A stretch of DNA of 64,000 nt from Cyclobacteriaceae bacterium (GTDB lineage Bacteria; Bacteroidota; Bacteroidia; Cytophagales; Cyclobacteriaceae). The stretch lies in the NCBI GenBank assembly GCA_019638235.1, contig JAHBUE010000004.1:62001-126000 (forward strand). The letters are read 5' to 3'. Under the pieces are notes generated by a model. It saw only the letters and a program-made list of their open reading frames with translations. It searched no databases and was not told where the DNA came from. The translations under genes and the position numbers were made by a program. The first letter of the stretch is position 1; the number at the start of each line of letters is the position of its first letter. Shown here piece after piece: positions 44,517 through 53,300 of this stretch.

Positions 44517-45305
44517 ATGAGCGCCTCATTTAAGTTTTTGAAATATGCTGTTGCAGATGGTGTAGCTACCATTACGTTAAATCGCCCGGAGGTTTATAAT
44601 GCCCTGAATGATGAAATCACCTTTGAGCTTCAGGATGCGTTGAAAGCCGTTGTCCGCGATGAGCAGGTTCGTGTGGTGGTGCTTACAGGCGAAGGAAAAG
44701 CATTTTGTTCGGGGCAGGATTTAAAGGCTGCATCGGGCGAACAGAAGCGTTCGTTTCTGCAATCGCTGCACAAACGATATAATCCTATCATTCGCGCCAT
44801 GCGTGAGTTACCAAAACCCATTATTGGCCGCATTAACGGTGTGGCTGCCGGGGCCGGGTGTTCGCTTGCCTTAGCGTGCGATGTTATTGTAGCCGTTGAA
44901 GAGGCAACGTTTATCGAAGTGTTTATTAATATTGGCCTTGTTCCCGATTCCGGCTCTTCATACTTTTTGCCCCGCACGGTAGGAAGCGTGAAAGCATTTG
45001 AAATGTGTTCGATGGGTTCGCGCATAAAAGCAACCGAAGCGCAAGCCATTGGGTTAATCAACAAGGCTGTTCCGGCTAACGAGATAGATGAAGCCGTTAA
45101 GTTTTATACCGACTATTATGCTGTCGCGCCTACCAAATCAATCGGTATGATTAAAAAGATGCTGAACAAGTCAACTACATCATCGCTTGAGCAAATGCTG
45201 GAGTATGAAGCATACTGCCAGGAGATAGCCGGCAGTTCGCACGATTATAAAGAAGGTGTTACCGCTTTCTTAGAAAAACGAAAGCCAAATTTTACCGGTA
45301 AGTAA
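44517..45305 (+). CDS. Enoyl-CoA hydratase/isomerase, PaaG-like
   Basis: 262 residues of the crotonase fold. The oxyanion segments are AFCSGQDLKA (first) and NGVAAGAGCSLALACDVIVA (second), and GLVPDSGSSYFLPR supplies the Asp typical of PaaG-type isomerases in place of a hydratase Glu. The ring-1,2-epoxyphenylacetyl-CoA isomerase is the closest subgroup I recognise, but no other phenylacetate genes are nearby, so beta-oxidation or another acyl-CoA substrate remains possible. It lies 15 bp after the PAP2-like gene. Confidence 0.87.
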   Translation: MSASFKFLKYAVADGVATITLNRPEVYNALNDEITFELQDALKAVVRDEQVRVVVLTGEGKAFCSGQDLKAASGEQKRSFLQSLHKRYNPIIRAMRELPKPIIGRINGVAAGAGCSLALACDVIVAVEEATFIEVFINIGLVPDSGSSYFLPRTVGSVKAFEMCSMGSRIKATEAQAIGLINKAVPANEIDEAVKFYTDYYAVAPTKSIGMIKKMLNKSTTSSLEQMLEYEAYCQEIAGSSHDYKEGVTAFLEKRKPNFTGK

Positions 45306-45354
45306 AACATCGTAGCACATGGTTTACCAATGATTAAAGCATAAAACGACAGGA

Positions 45355-46212
45355 ATGAGTTTGCTAAACATGTTGACTTATATAATATGGGACATAGACC
45401 CGGACATTTTTACCATTCCTATTATTAATCATCCGGTTAGGTGGTACGGATTGCTTTTTGCGTTGTCATTCCTGATTGGTCAACAGATAATGTATTTTAT
45501 TTATAAGAAAGAAGGACGACCAGTTAAGGAAGTTGACACGTTGACAATTTATATGATTGTTGCAACAATTGTAGGTGCTCGATTAGGGCATGTGTTTTTT
45601 TATGACCCGGTACATTACTTTCAAAACCCTCATAAAACAATAATGGTGTGGGAGGGCGGACTTGCAAGTCATGGTGGAGTGATTGGCGTCCTGATAGCTT
45701 TATTCTTATTCGCCCGAAAGGTTAATGTAAGTTACTTATGGGCGCTTGACAAAATCTCAATAGTGGCTGCATTTATTTTTTGCATGATAAGATTAGGCAA
45801 CCTGATGAATTCTGAAATGATTGGGATACCAACAAATCAGCCATGGGGATTTATTTTTACGAGTAAGGACAATATACCGAGGCATCCTGCCCAACTATAC
45901 GAAGCTATTCACTACTTTATATCGTTTGTAATCTTGTTTTGGATTTGGCTAAGACAAAAGAACAGGATAAAAGACGGATTTCTATTTAGTTTGGCCTTGA
46001 TAATCATGTTTAGTTTCAGATTCGTTGACGAGTTCTTTAAGATTAATCAGGAACAATTTGAGGACGGAATGATTTTAAACATGGGGCAGATATTGAGCCT
46101 CCCATTTATTTTGATTGGAATAGTTTTATTAATCCTGACCGCTGGTAAAAAGCGACAGCCAGCTTCGGCTGACAAAATTGTAATTGACGGAGAAGAAATC
46201 AGGACGGAGTAA
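45355..46212 (+). CDS. lgt: Prolipoprotein diacylglyceryl transferase
   Basis: 285 residues with about seven membrane helices. Motifs match Lgt: VRWYGLLFALSFLIG, the catalytic region EGGLASHGGVIG with its His, and MIRLGNLMNSEMIG, equivalent to GRxGNFxNxE. It moves diacylglycerol from phosphatidylglycerol to the lipobox Cys, the first step of lipoprotein maturation used by the several lipoproteins in this window. The gene is clearly more AT-rich with different codon habits than the neighbouring crotonase and barrel genes, suggesting replacement by transfer (inference). Confidence 0.95.
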   Translation: MSLLNMLTYIIWDIDPDIFTIPIINHPVRWYGLLFALSFLIGQQIMYFIYKKEGRPVKEVDTLTIYMIVATIVGARLGHVFFYDPVHYFQNPHKTIMVWEGGLASHGGVIGVLIALFLFARKVNVSYLWALDKISIVAAFIFCMIRLGNLMNSEMIGIPTNQPWGFIFTSKDNIPRHPAQLYEAIHYFISFVILFWIWLRQKNRIKDGFLFSLALIIMFSFRFVDEFFKINQEQFEDGMILNMGQILSLPFILIGIVLLILTAGKKRQPASADKIVIDGEEIRTE

Positions 46213-46239
46213 AACCCAACCCGCCATAAATCCAAAACA

Positions 46240-46980
46240 TTAAAAACCGCCAAGCGACACACCAACCGTAAAGTAGGTCAACTCACCCTGGTCGGGGCCT
46301 TTGTTGTTTTTAAAGATGGGCGACAGGCTGTAATATCCAAACAGGTTGAAGTTACCAACCCCCGCACGAACAGTTGCCCCGTAGCGGAATTGGTTGAGAT
46401 TCCAGTCTTGCTTGTTCTTGAATTTCTTGGTTTCTCCGCCTTCACGCAGTTTTAGTTTGGTAAACGAGTCTACTAAGACACCGCCTTTGAACCCGATGGA
46501 AGCCTTGAAGCTACGCCCGGGGTCGTTAGGGCTTGTGCTGAAACGGAACTCCACGAGTGCGTCCACGTAATTGGCAATTAGTTGCGATTTCTTGATGCCC
46601 GTACTGTTGGGATATAGCGAGTTTACAGGAACCATTCTAAGCGTTTCAAACGGGTCGTTCGGCCCGGCAATGTAGCCCAATGTTCTGTTGTTATTGAATT
46701 TGTACCGTTCAAGCCCTAAACCAACTCCGGGGTGAACGCTGAACTTGCTTTCACCGATACGCTTATCCAATTGATAATACAGGTTTACCGTGCGCGAACC
46801 AAAGGCTGCGGTGCTGAAACCAACGGAATCACCGAAAGGGAAATTCAGGCCGAAATCGATTAAAAACGTGCCCGGAATGTCAGGCCGGCCACTGCGTTTT
46901 TCCTTTTTATCGGTTGTTTGACCGAATGCAGCTAATGAAAGGGCGGTAATGAAAACAAGGAGCACGTATTTCTTGACCAT
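46240..46980 (-). CDS. Outer-membrane beta-barrel protein (PorT-like)
   Basis: 246 residues. MVKKYVLLVFITALSLAAFGQ is a signal peptide. The in-frame extension to 47037 is rejected because it precedes it. The body alternates polar and hydrophobic residues in strands (FLIDFGLNFPFG, FSVHPGVGLGLERYKF, FGYYSLSPIF) and ends in YFTVGVSLGGF with a terminal Phe, all typical of an eight-strand outer-membrane barrel. Function unknown. It converges on lgt with a 27-bp gap. Confidence 0.75.
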   Translation of the reverse strand: MVKKYVLLVFITALSLAAFGQTTDKKEKRSGRPDIPGTFLIDFGLNFPFGDSVGFSTAAFGSRTVNLYYQLDKRIGESKFSVHPGVGLGLERYKFNNNRTLGYIAGPNDPFETLRMVPVNSLYPNSTGIKKSQLIANYVDALVEFRFSTSPNDPGRSFKASIGFKGGVLVDSFTKLKLREGGETKKFKNKQDWNLNQFRYGATVRAGVGNFNLFGYYSLSPIFKNNKGPDQGELTYFTVGVSLGGF

Positions 46981-47046
46981 CGCGGAATCTACAGTTAAAA
47001 TAAGGCTCAAAAATAGGTTTTTTGTTGATGGAGGCAAAAACTGTTT

Positions 47047-47076
47047 TTTGCCGGATAAATTAATTCTTTAGATTTG
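47047..47076 (+). promoter_or_regulatory. Promoter of the tRNA-Arg gene
   Basis: TTTG (47047-47050), an 18-bp gap and an exact TAGATTTG box (47069-47076). The tRNA begins 44 bp after the box. Confidence 0.5.
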
Positions 47077-47120
47077 CAGTCCAATTTTGAGCCTGTAACA
47101 AGGTTTGAAATTGAAATATT

Positions 47121-47194
47121 GCACTCGTAGCTCAACTGAATAGAGCATCTGACTACGGATCAGAAGGTTCGGGGTTTGAATCCCTGCGAGTGCA
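47121..47194 (+). tRNA. tRNA-Arg (anticodon ACG)
   Basis: A complete cloverleaf of 74 nt. The acceptor is GCACTCG with CGAGTGC plus discriminator A, the D arm GCTC/GAGC, the anticodon stem TCTGA/TCAGA with loop CTACGGA (ACG at 47155-47157), and the T arm CGGGG-TTTGAAT-CCCTG. CCA is not encoded. It reads CGU and, after A34 deamination, CGC/CGA. Confidence 0.97.
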
Positions 47195-47201
47195 CTTCAC
47201 G

Positions 47202-47240
47202 GGGACAGTATTGAAAATTTTTTCGATCTGTCCCTTTTTT
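47202..47240 (+). terminator. Terminator of the tRNA transcript
   Basis: The stem GGGACAG with CTGTCCC, extended by ATTGAAAA/TTTTCGAT pairing, is followed by six T residues. It lies 8 bp after the tRNA. Confidence 0.8.
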
Positions 47241-47270
47241 ATCCCAATACCCTGAGATTAAAAGTTCGTC

Positions 47271-48767
47271 ATGATCAAAATTCTCAGTACAAAACAAATT
47301 CGGGAGCTTGATGCGTACACCATTAAGCATGAACCGATTCCCTCCATCGATTTAATGGAGCGTGCCTGTTGTGCATTTTGCTCATGGTTTACCGCGCATT
47401 TTGATACACGATTTACCGTTGGAATTATTTGCGGTAGCGGAAACAACGGTGGCGATGGGTTGGGTATCGCCCGCATGTTGTTGGAGTGGGATTATACCGT
47501 TAAGGTTTGGGTGATTGAAGGCGCAGGTAGCGAATCAATAGATTTTAAAACCAACCTGTTACGCCTGAAGGATAAAGTTTTGATACAGTCCATCAGCGAA
47601 CCGTATGACAAAGGACTGTTTACGGGTTGTGATATTTTAATTGATGCCATGTTTGGCTCCGGCCTGACACGACCTGTTGAAGGTGTTTGCGCCAACGTGA
47701 TAGGATGTATGAATCAGGCGGATGCCATTCGTGTAGCAGTTGATATTCCTTCCGGCCTGATGGCGGATGCACCCTCTTCGGGCGAAATTGTAAAAGCCGA
47801 TTATACCGTATCATTTCAATTACCAAAGCTTGCTTTTTTCATGGCAGAGAATCAGGCTTATGTTGGTGAATGGCATGTAGTTGATATTGGACTTAGTAAA
47901 ACAGGACTTGAGCAATTTCATACAAATACATGGTTGCTTACACAGAAATATGTAGCGGGGCTTGTGAAACCCCAGCACAAATTCGATCACAAAGGAAAGC
48001 GTGGCCACGCCCTGCTGATTGCCGGAAGCTATGGCAAAATGGGGGCGGCTGTACTTGCCTCGCGGGCTGCACTTAGAGCAGGTATCGGGTTGCTTACAAC
48101 ACATATTCCGGCTAACGGATATACAATTATTCAAACTACAGTGCCAGAAGCTATGGCCAGCGTTGACCCATCGCACGAATGTTTTTCTGCTTTGCCCGAA
48201 ACGGAACTTTATACCGCTGTCGGTATTGGCCCCGGCTTGGGTAAGGATAAGAAAACAGTACAGGCGCTGGCTGCTGCGTTGGAAAAAATCACTGCTCCAT
48301 TAGTGCTGGATGCCGATGCGCTGAACATCATAAGTGAAAACCGTGAATTGTTGGCGTTGCTGAAACCGGGAACAGTCCTTACGCCTCACCCAAAAGAATT
48401 TGAACGACTGGCTGGCGTTTCAAAAAATGACTTTGAAGAAACAGATCGTCAGAAAGCGTTTTCAAAAGAACATAAAGTAGTGGTTGTTTTGAAGGGTGCG
48501 CATACAACCATTACCTCACCGGAAGGGGAGATGTTTATAAACAACACCGGTAATCCGGCTATGGCAACTGGCGGTAGCGGTGATGTGCTGACCGGGATAC
48601 TCACTGCCTTGCTGGCACAAGGATATGCTGCTATTGATGCCGCCCGGTTGGGTGTTTGGCTTCATGGGCTGGCCGGGGATGAAGCGCGCAGAAAGTCAGG
48701 TTCACGCGGTCTTATCGCGTCAGATTTTATTGATTGTTTGCCTGCGGCCTTTTCAGGGCTGCGATAG
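47271..48767 (+). CDS. nnr: Bifunctional NAD(P)H-hydrate epimerase/dehydratase
   Basis: 498 residues. The N-terminal YjeF_N epimerase (1 to about 215) has CGSGNNGGDGLGIARML, and the C-terminal dehydratase (about 225-498) has HKGKRGHALLIAGSYGKMGA, VLDADALN, LTPHPKEFERL and NPAMATGGSGDVLTG. Together they repair hydrated NAD(P)H: the epimerase interconverts R and S forms, and the ADP- or ATP-dependent dehydratase restores NAD(P)H. The fused form is the usual bacterial arrangement. Confidence 0.95.
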   Translation: MIKILSTKQIRELDAYTIKHEPIPSIDLMERACCAFCSWFTAHFDTRFTVGIICGSGNNGGDGLGIARMLLEWDYTVKVWVIEGAGSESIDFKTNLLRLKDKVLIQSISEPYDKGLFTGCDILIDAMFGSGLTRPVEGVCANVIGCMNQADAIRVAVDIPSGLMADAPSSGEIVKADYTVSFQLPKLAFFMAENQAYVGEWHVVDIGLSKTGLEQFHTNTWLLTQKYVAGLVKPQHKFDHKGKRGHALLIAGSYGKMGAAVLASRAALRAGIGLLTTHIPANGYTIIQTTVPEAMASVDPSHECFSALPETELYTAVGIGPGLGKDKKTVQALAAALEKITAPLVLDADALNIISENRELLALLKPGTVLTPHPKEFERLAGVSKNDFEETDRQKAFSKEHKVVVVLKGAHTTITSPEGEMFINNTGNPAMATGGSGDVLTGILTALLAQGYAAIDAARLGVWLHGLAGDEARRKSGSRGLIASDFIDCLPAAFSGLR

Positions 48768-48867
48768 AAATATTTTTTTTCATCCATTCAAACCTTTTGG
48801 CTGGTTTTTGCATCTAATAGGTAAAATCCCTAAAACTTTTGGTGTGGATTTTGCGTATTTTACTACT

Positions 48868-49218
48868 ATGAAACTGCTAAAAACCTTGTCCGTATTGCTT
48901 ATCTGCCTGTTTTCGGGTGTTGCTATGGCGCAGGATGCAGCATTTCAGCCTGAACACACGTCTATTGCAAAGACTGTTTCCATTTACCCCAACCCGGCCA
49001 CGGAATACATTGAGATTAACCTCGACCAGTTAGATGCAAATAAGGTTAAGCTTTCGCTCTATAATATAATCGGTAATGAAATGCCGGTTGAAACGGAAGT
49101 AATCAGCGACCACAAAATGCGTGTTCGGGTTAAAGATTTTGCTGCTGGCTATTACTTAGTAGCCTTACGGGATGATGAAACCAAATTTAAGGGTACGTAT
49201 AAATTCTTAAAGCGCTGA
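48868..49218 (+). CDS. Small secreted protein made of a T9SS sorting domain
   Basis: 116 residues. The signal peptide MKLLKTLSVLLICLFSGVAMAQ, a spacer of about 15, then a type A C-terminal sorting domain: VSIYPNPATEYIEINL, then LSLYNIIGNEM, then FAAGYYLVALRDDETKFKGTYKFLKR. This is almost the whole mature protein, with no cargo. It would cross the outer membrane by the type IX system and be attached or released. The start at ATG 48868 is chosen because the longer frame lacks a signal. Its last 12 bp overlap the convergent threonine aldolase gene. Confidence 0.82.
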   Translation: MKLLKTLSVLLICLFSGVAMAQDAAFQPEHTSIAKTVSIYPNPATEYIEINLDQLDANKVKLSLYNIIGNEMPVETEVISDHKMRVRVKDFAAGYYLVALRDDETKFKGTYKFLKR

Positions 49219-50235
49219 ACATAGCGCTTTCGCTTTTTCAGCAAATTCGTCAACTTCTTTTTCTGTCGTGTCAAATGAGCACATCAACCTGCATTCGTAG
49301 GTGCGGTCGTTCCACACATAAAAGTAAAATTCCTGTTGCAGGGCTTCTGTAATTTCTTTTGGTATGATGGTGAATACGCCATTACCATCCACAACTTGTG
49401 TGATTTTTATTTGTGGCACCTCGCGCAAAGCCTGTTCTAATCGTTTTGCCATTTGGTTGGCATGAGTGGCGTTGCGTTTCCATAAATCATTTGATAACAG
49501 TGCCTCGAACTGTGCAGAAATAAACCGCATTTTGGAATGCAGTTGCATGCCTTGTTTGCGAATGTAGGCAAACTGTTTACTTAGTTCAGTACTAAAAAAT
49601 ACAACAGCTTCCCCGAACATCATTCCGTTTTTAGTTCCGCCAAACGATAGTACATCCACACCGGCATCTTTGGTAAAGGTTTTAAAATCCTGACCAAGGC
49701 TAACAGCCGCGTTGCTGATGCGTGCTCCATCCATGTGCAGGTACATGTTATATTTTTTTGCTACCGCTGATAATGCCTTCACTTCTTCTGCCGTGTACAC
49801 GGTGCTGTATTCTGTGGATTGCGAAATAGAAATAACTTTTGCTTGCGGATGATGCTGATCGCCTAAGCGTTGAATCCGGTTTTCTACCTGGTCGGCATAA
49901 ATTTTTCCATTCGTAGTAGGTATCCCAATCAGTTTGCAACCAGAAAATTTTTCAGGTGCAGTAGATTCATCCACATTGATGTGCGCTAACTCCGAACAGA
50001 TAATAGCATTGTATGATTGCGTGGCAGCGGTTAAGCCCAACACGTTGGCGCCTGTGCCGTTGTAAACAAAGAACACCTCAACCTCATCGCCAAAAAGAGC
50101 CTTGAATTTTTTTATTGTGCGTGCAGTAATTTCATCTGCACCATACGAACCTGTATGCCCTGTGTTGGCATGGTTCAATGCGTCCATAATTTCAGGATGT
50201 ACACCGGAGTAGTTATCGCTGGCAAAAGCTTTCAT
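49207..50235 (-). CDS. Low-specificity threonine aldolase
   Basis: 342 residues of PLP fold type I. Typical segments are FASDNYSGVHPEIMDAL, the glycine/His region GSYGADEIT, MDGARISNAAVSLG, and the PLP Lys in LSFGGTKNGMM. It cleaves L-threonine or L-allo-threonine to glycine and acetaldehyde. Stereospecificity cannot be read. It is transcribed toward the sorting-domain gene. Confidence 0.9.
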   Translation of the reverse strand: MKAFASDNYSGVHPEIMDALNHANTGHTGSYGADEITARTIKKFKALFGDEVEVFFVYNGTGANVLGLTAATQSYNAIICSELAHINVDESTAPEKFSGCKLIGIPTTNGKIYADQVENRIQRLGDQHHPQAKVISISQSTEYSTVYTAEEVKALSAVAKKYNMYLHMDGARISNAAVSLGQDFKTFTKDAGVDVLSFGGTKNGMMFGEAVVFFSTELSKQFAYIRKQGMQLHSKMRFISAQFEALLSNDLWKRNATHANQMAKRLEQALREVPQIKITQVVDGNGVFTIIPKEITEALQQEFYFYVWNDRTYECRLMCSFDTTEKEVDEFAEKAKALCSAL

Positions 50236-50250
50236 GTATTTTAGAGCTTG

Positions 50251-50316
50251 GGTATTAGGACTTAGGGGTTAGGACTTAGTTTACTAATGCCCAAGTCCTA
50301 AGCCCTGATACCTAAT
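50251..50316. repeat. Hairpin repeat with TTAGGACTT units
   Basis: Left arm 50251-50279 (units of TTAGGACTTAG) pairs imperfectly with 50292-50316 (AAGTCCTAAGCCCTGATAC). It fills the gap between the aldolase and CHAT genes and may terminate the CHAT transcript or be a dispersed repeat. Confidence 0.5.
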
Positions 50317-50318
50317 AT

Positions 50319-53300
50319 CTATTCGAGTCCAATCATCATAAACGCACCCCAATGAATAGGGTCGGGGTATTCATTCCTGATTTCTTTTTTGGCTTCAATG
50401 AAACTCTGACGCATATTGTTAGTGCTAAGCCACTTCTGATAAAATTTCAGCATTAGCTTTTGTGTAGCCTCATCATCTACTTTAAACATACTCATAATTA
50501 GTACTTTGGCGCCAGCCACTAAAAAAGCACGCTGTAAACCAAATACACCTTCACCGGCTTGCAATTCTCCTAAACCGGTTTCGCAAGCGCTGAGTACAAC
50601 AAGGTCGGTGCGATCAAGGTTAAGATTCATGGCTTCATACGCAGTAAGTATGCCGTTCTCCATGTTGTAGTTGTAATCGGTTTTGTTCAATAAGTCGCCA
50701 GCGCCTTTTAACAGCAAGCCGTTACGCAATAAAGGATTTTGTGTAAGCGCCAGTTCGTTGCCCTCCATTTCATCTTCCGGACGAAGATCATCAGTGGATT
50801 TATAGAATCCGTGTGTTGCAACATGGAATATTTTCGGACTGTTCAGTTCTTTTATGCGCTCTTCGGTTGCGCTTGTTTCAAGATATTCTTCGGTTTTCCA
50901 GCCTTTTTGCTTCAGCAATGCCTGTAATTGATTGACTTCGCGTTCTGTTCCGGGCAACTGCGTGATTGGCCCTTTAGATGCCTGAAGATAGAACGTTGGA
51001 TTTCCGAACATGGAAGCGCTGTTATCGGGTACTGCGCGCGACTTCACCCTGTTCAGGTACAGATCCTTTGTGTTGCTTACGAGTACGATATTGGAGTTAT
51101 CCATAATGTACTTGCCATCCGGTGTGGGAATGGCCTCAAGATTGATTTGGTTATACACGCCATCTGCCGAAAGGTAAATGGTAGAAACCTGGCCGAGCCC
51201 TTTCTGGATGAGCCCCCAGTAAACAGTATATGAAACTTCATCATGAATCTTCCCCTGAATAGCGTTTCGGTAATAACGGAGATTCCGCCCCTCCATGTTT
51301 TTACCGTTTGTCAGTAAAATAACTTCCGGTTTTTTGCTGTCATTGCGTACATACATGGCAGCATATACAATTGAATCTGTAAGCACATGATTGAATACCC
51401 GGAACCTTATCATTTCGATGGCTACTTCGTTTGGTTTAAGTGATTTCTTTACATCCTCAAACGTAATACGTTTTGCATCGAAACTCTGCCCGAATAATTC
51501 AGACTTCTGACTCAGGTATTTTTCAATGCGTTCTATTTCTGCGGTAAGCAATGCAGGCTCGATTTCATTCTCCAACAGTTGCTCCGGACTAAGCGACATG
51601 GCCAGTGTGAGCAATTCTTTTTTCTCAACCCAATCCTGGTATGTTTTCTTCAGCTCTTCATCCGTGCTGTTCATAATGCGCTCGCGGATTTTAATGGAGG
51701 AACTTAACAACAAAGCCTTTGTAAGAAGTTGGTAATTGTACACGTTGTTGAAATCATTGATGTTGGTGAAGGCAAGTGTGTTGTAAAATTCAAAGTCGCC
51801 TTTAATGGTATTCCAATACTTGGCTTTTTCGCGTTCGCTTAATGCCGGGAAGAAATCCTTGATGAACTTTTCATAGTTGTTTAGCGCGCCTTCAATGTTT
51901 TGTTTCGCTCGTTTGAAATCTTTCTTCATGTAATACACCTTGCTTAACTTCGATTGAAGTTTCACATATTCCGGGTGTGTGGTGTTGAACTTGTCTTTAT
52001 ACAGTGAACTTGCCTTGTTATAGAATTCTTCAGCTTTGTTGTAATTTTTCTGATGGTAATACACATCCCCGGTAAGGGTATATATGCTGGCTGTGTTGAT
52101 ATTGTTTTTTGCGCCTGCTTTTTGTTTCCAGATGCTTTCAGCAATAGTGAGTGAATTGAAGGCAATTTCGTATTTCTTTTCAGAGATGTAAACCTGGGCT
52201 AAGTTTTTCAGGATCTCAGCATATTGTGGATTGTCCTTGCCTAATTTATCAGCAATGATGTCGCGTGCTTCTACCAATATTTTTTCAACATCTCTGCGGT
52301 TGTCGCCATCGTGGAATTTAATCAGCCCTAATTGCGATAACGAACGCGCTACCTCTACGTGGTTGCGCCCGAACTGCCTTTCAAAACTCACCAACGATTT
52401 ACGCGCATTCTCTTCGGCTTTATCGTAATCGCCTAAGCTGTAATAAATATCGCTGAGCAACCGTTGTGTAGGTGCAACTTTTGTGGAAGTTTCGCCATAG
52501 GTTTTAACAGCTAATTGGTTGGCGCGTTGTGCAATGCGTTCAGCTTCGGGATAATCGCCCCGTGCCAAAGCAAGCCTGCCTTTGTTTGTAAGCGGGTCGA
52601 TCAGCCGGATTGTCTCTGAGCCGTAAACCTTTTCGTATTCGGCAAGAAGGTTGTTCAGCAAAACTTCGGTTTGCGAGTACGAACCTAATTGAATGAACAA
52701 ACTCGACAGCTCCTCGGCCGTAGAAAGGTCATTGCCAATCAGTACGCCCGCTCTCTTAATCATTTTTTTGGTTTGATTGAGATTGCCCTGAGCTTCATCA
52801 AACATACCTTTTATTCCATATAATTTTGCCTGTGTTTCAATAGCGTTGATGTGGTCGGGTCTCCATTTTTCATCGCGATTAGCTCTAAGTTCAAAGATTT
52901 TTATTGCACGATTAATATCATTATTGGCGCGGTCATAATCTCCGATCTTTAACCGGAGTTTTGCCATTTGATTCAGCGCGTTGGCATATACCGGGTCAAT
53001 ATCGCTGTACTTTATCTGGGCTGCATCAGAGGCCATTTCGAGCGCTTTGGCTGCCAACGAAAACCTGTCGGTTAATTCGTAGTAGGTAGCAATATGAAAC
53101 AATAACTTAAGATGATCTTTATGCTTGAGGTGAATCTCCTTTACAAGAAACTTCTCGTAGCTGTCTTCATAAATTTTTCCGGCTTCTTCAATCTTGTTGG
53201 TGTAGTCTAAATAAAAGTTAGCAAGCGCAATCTGCCCTAAATGATATTCCGGAGATCCCTCACCGTATAATTCTCTCTTGATGTTAAGAATCTGGTTGAG

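Noticed and set aside
48625..48867. Upstream extension of the sorting-domain protein
   Set aside because: It overlaps the end of nnr in another frame and would bury the signal peptide.
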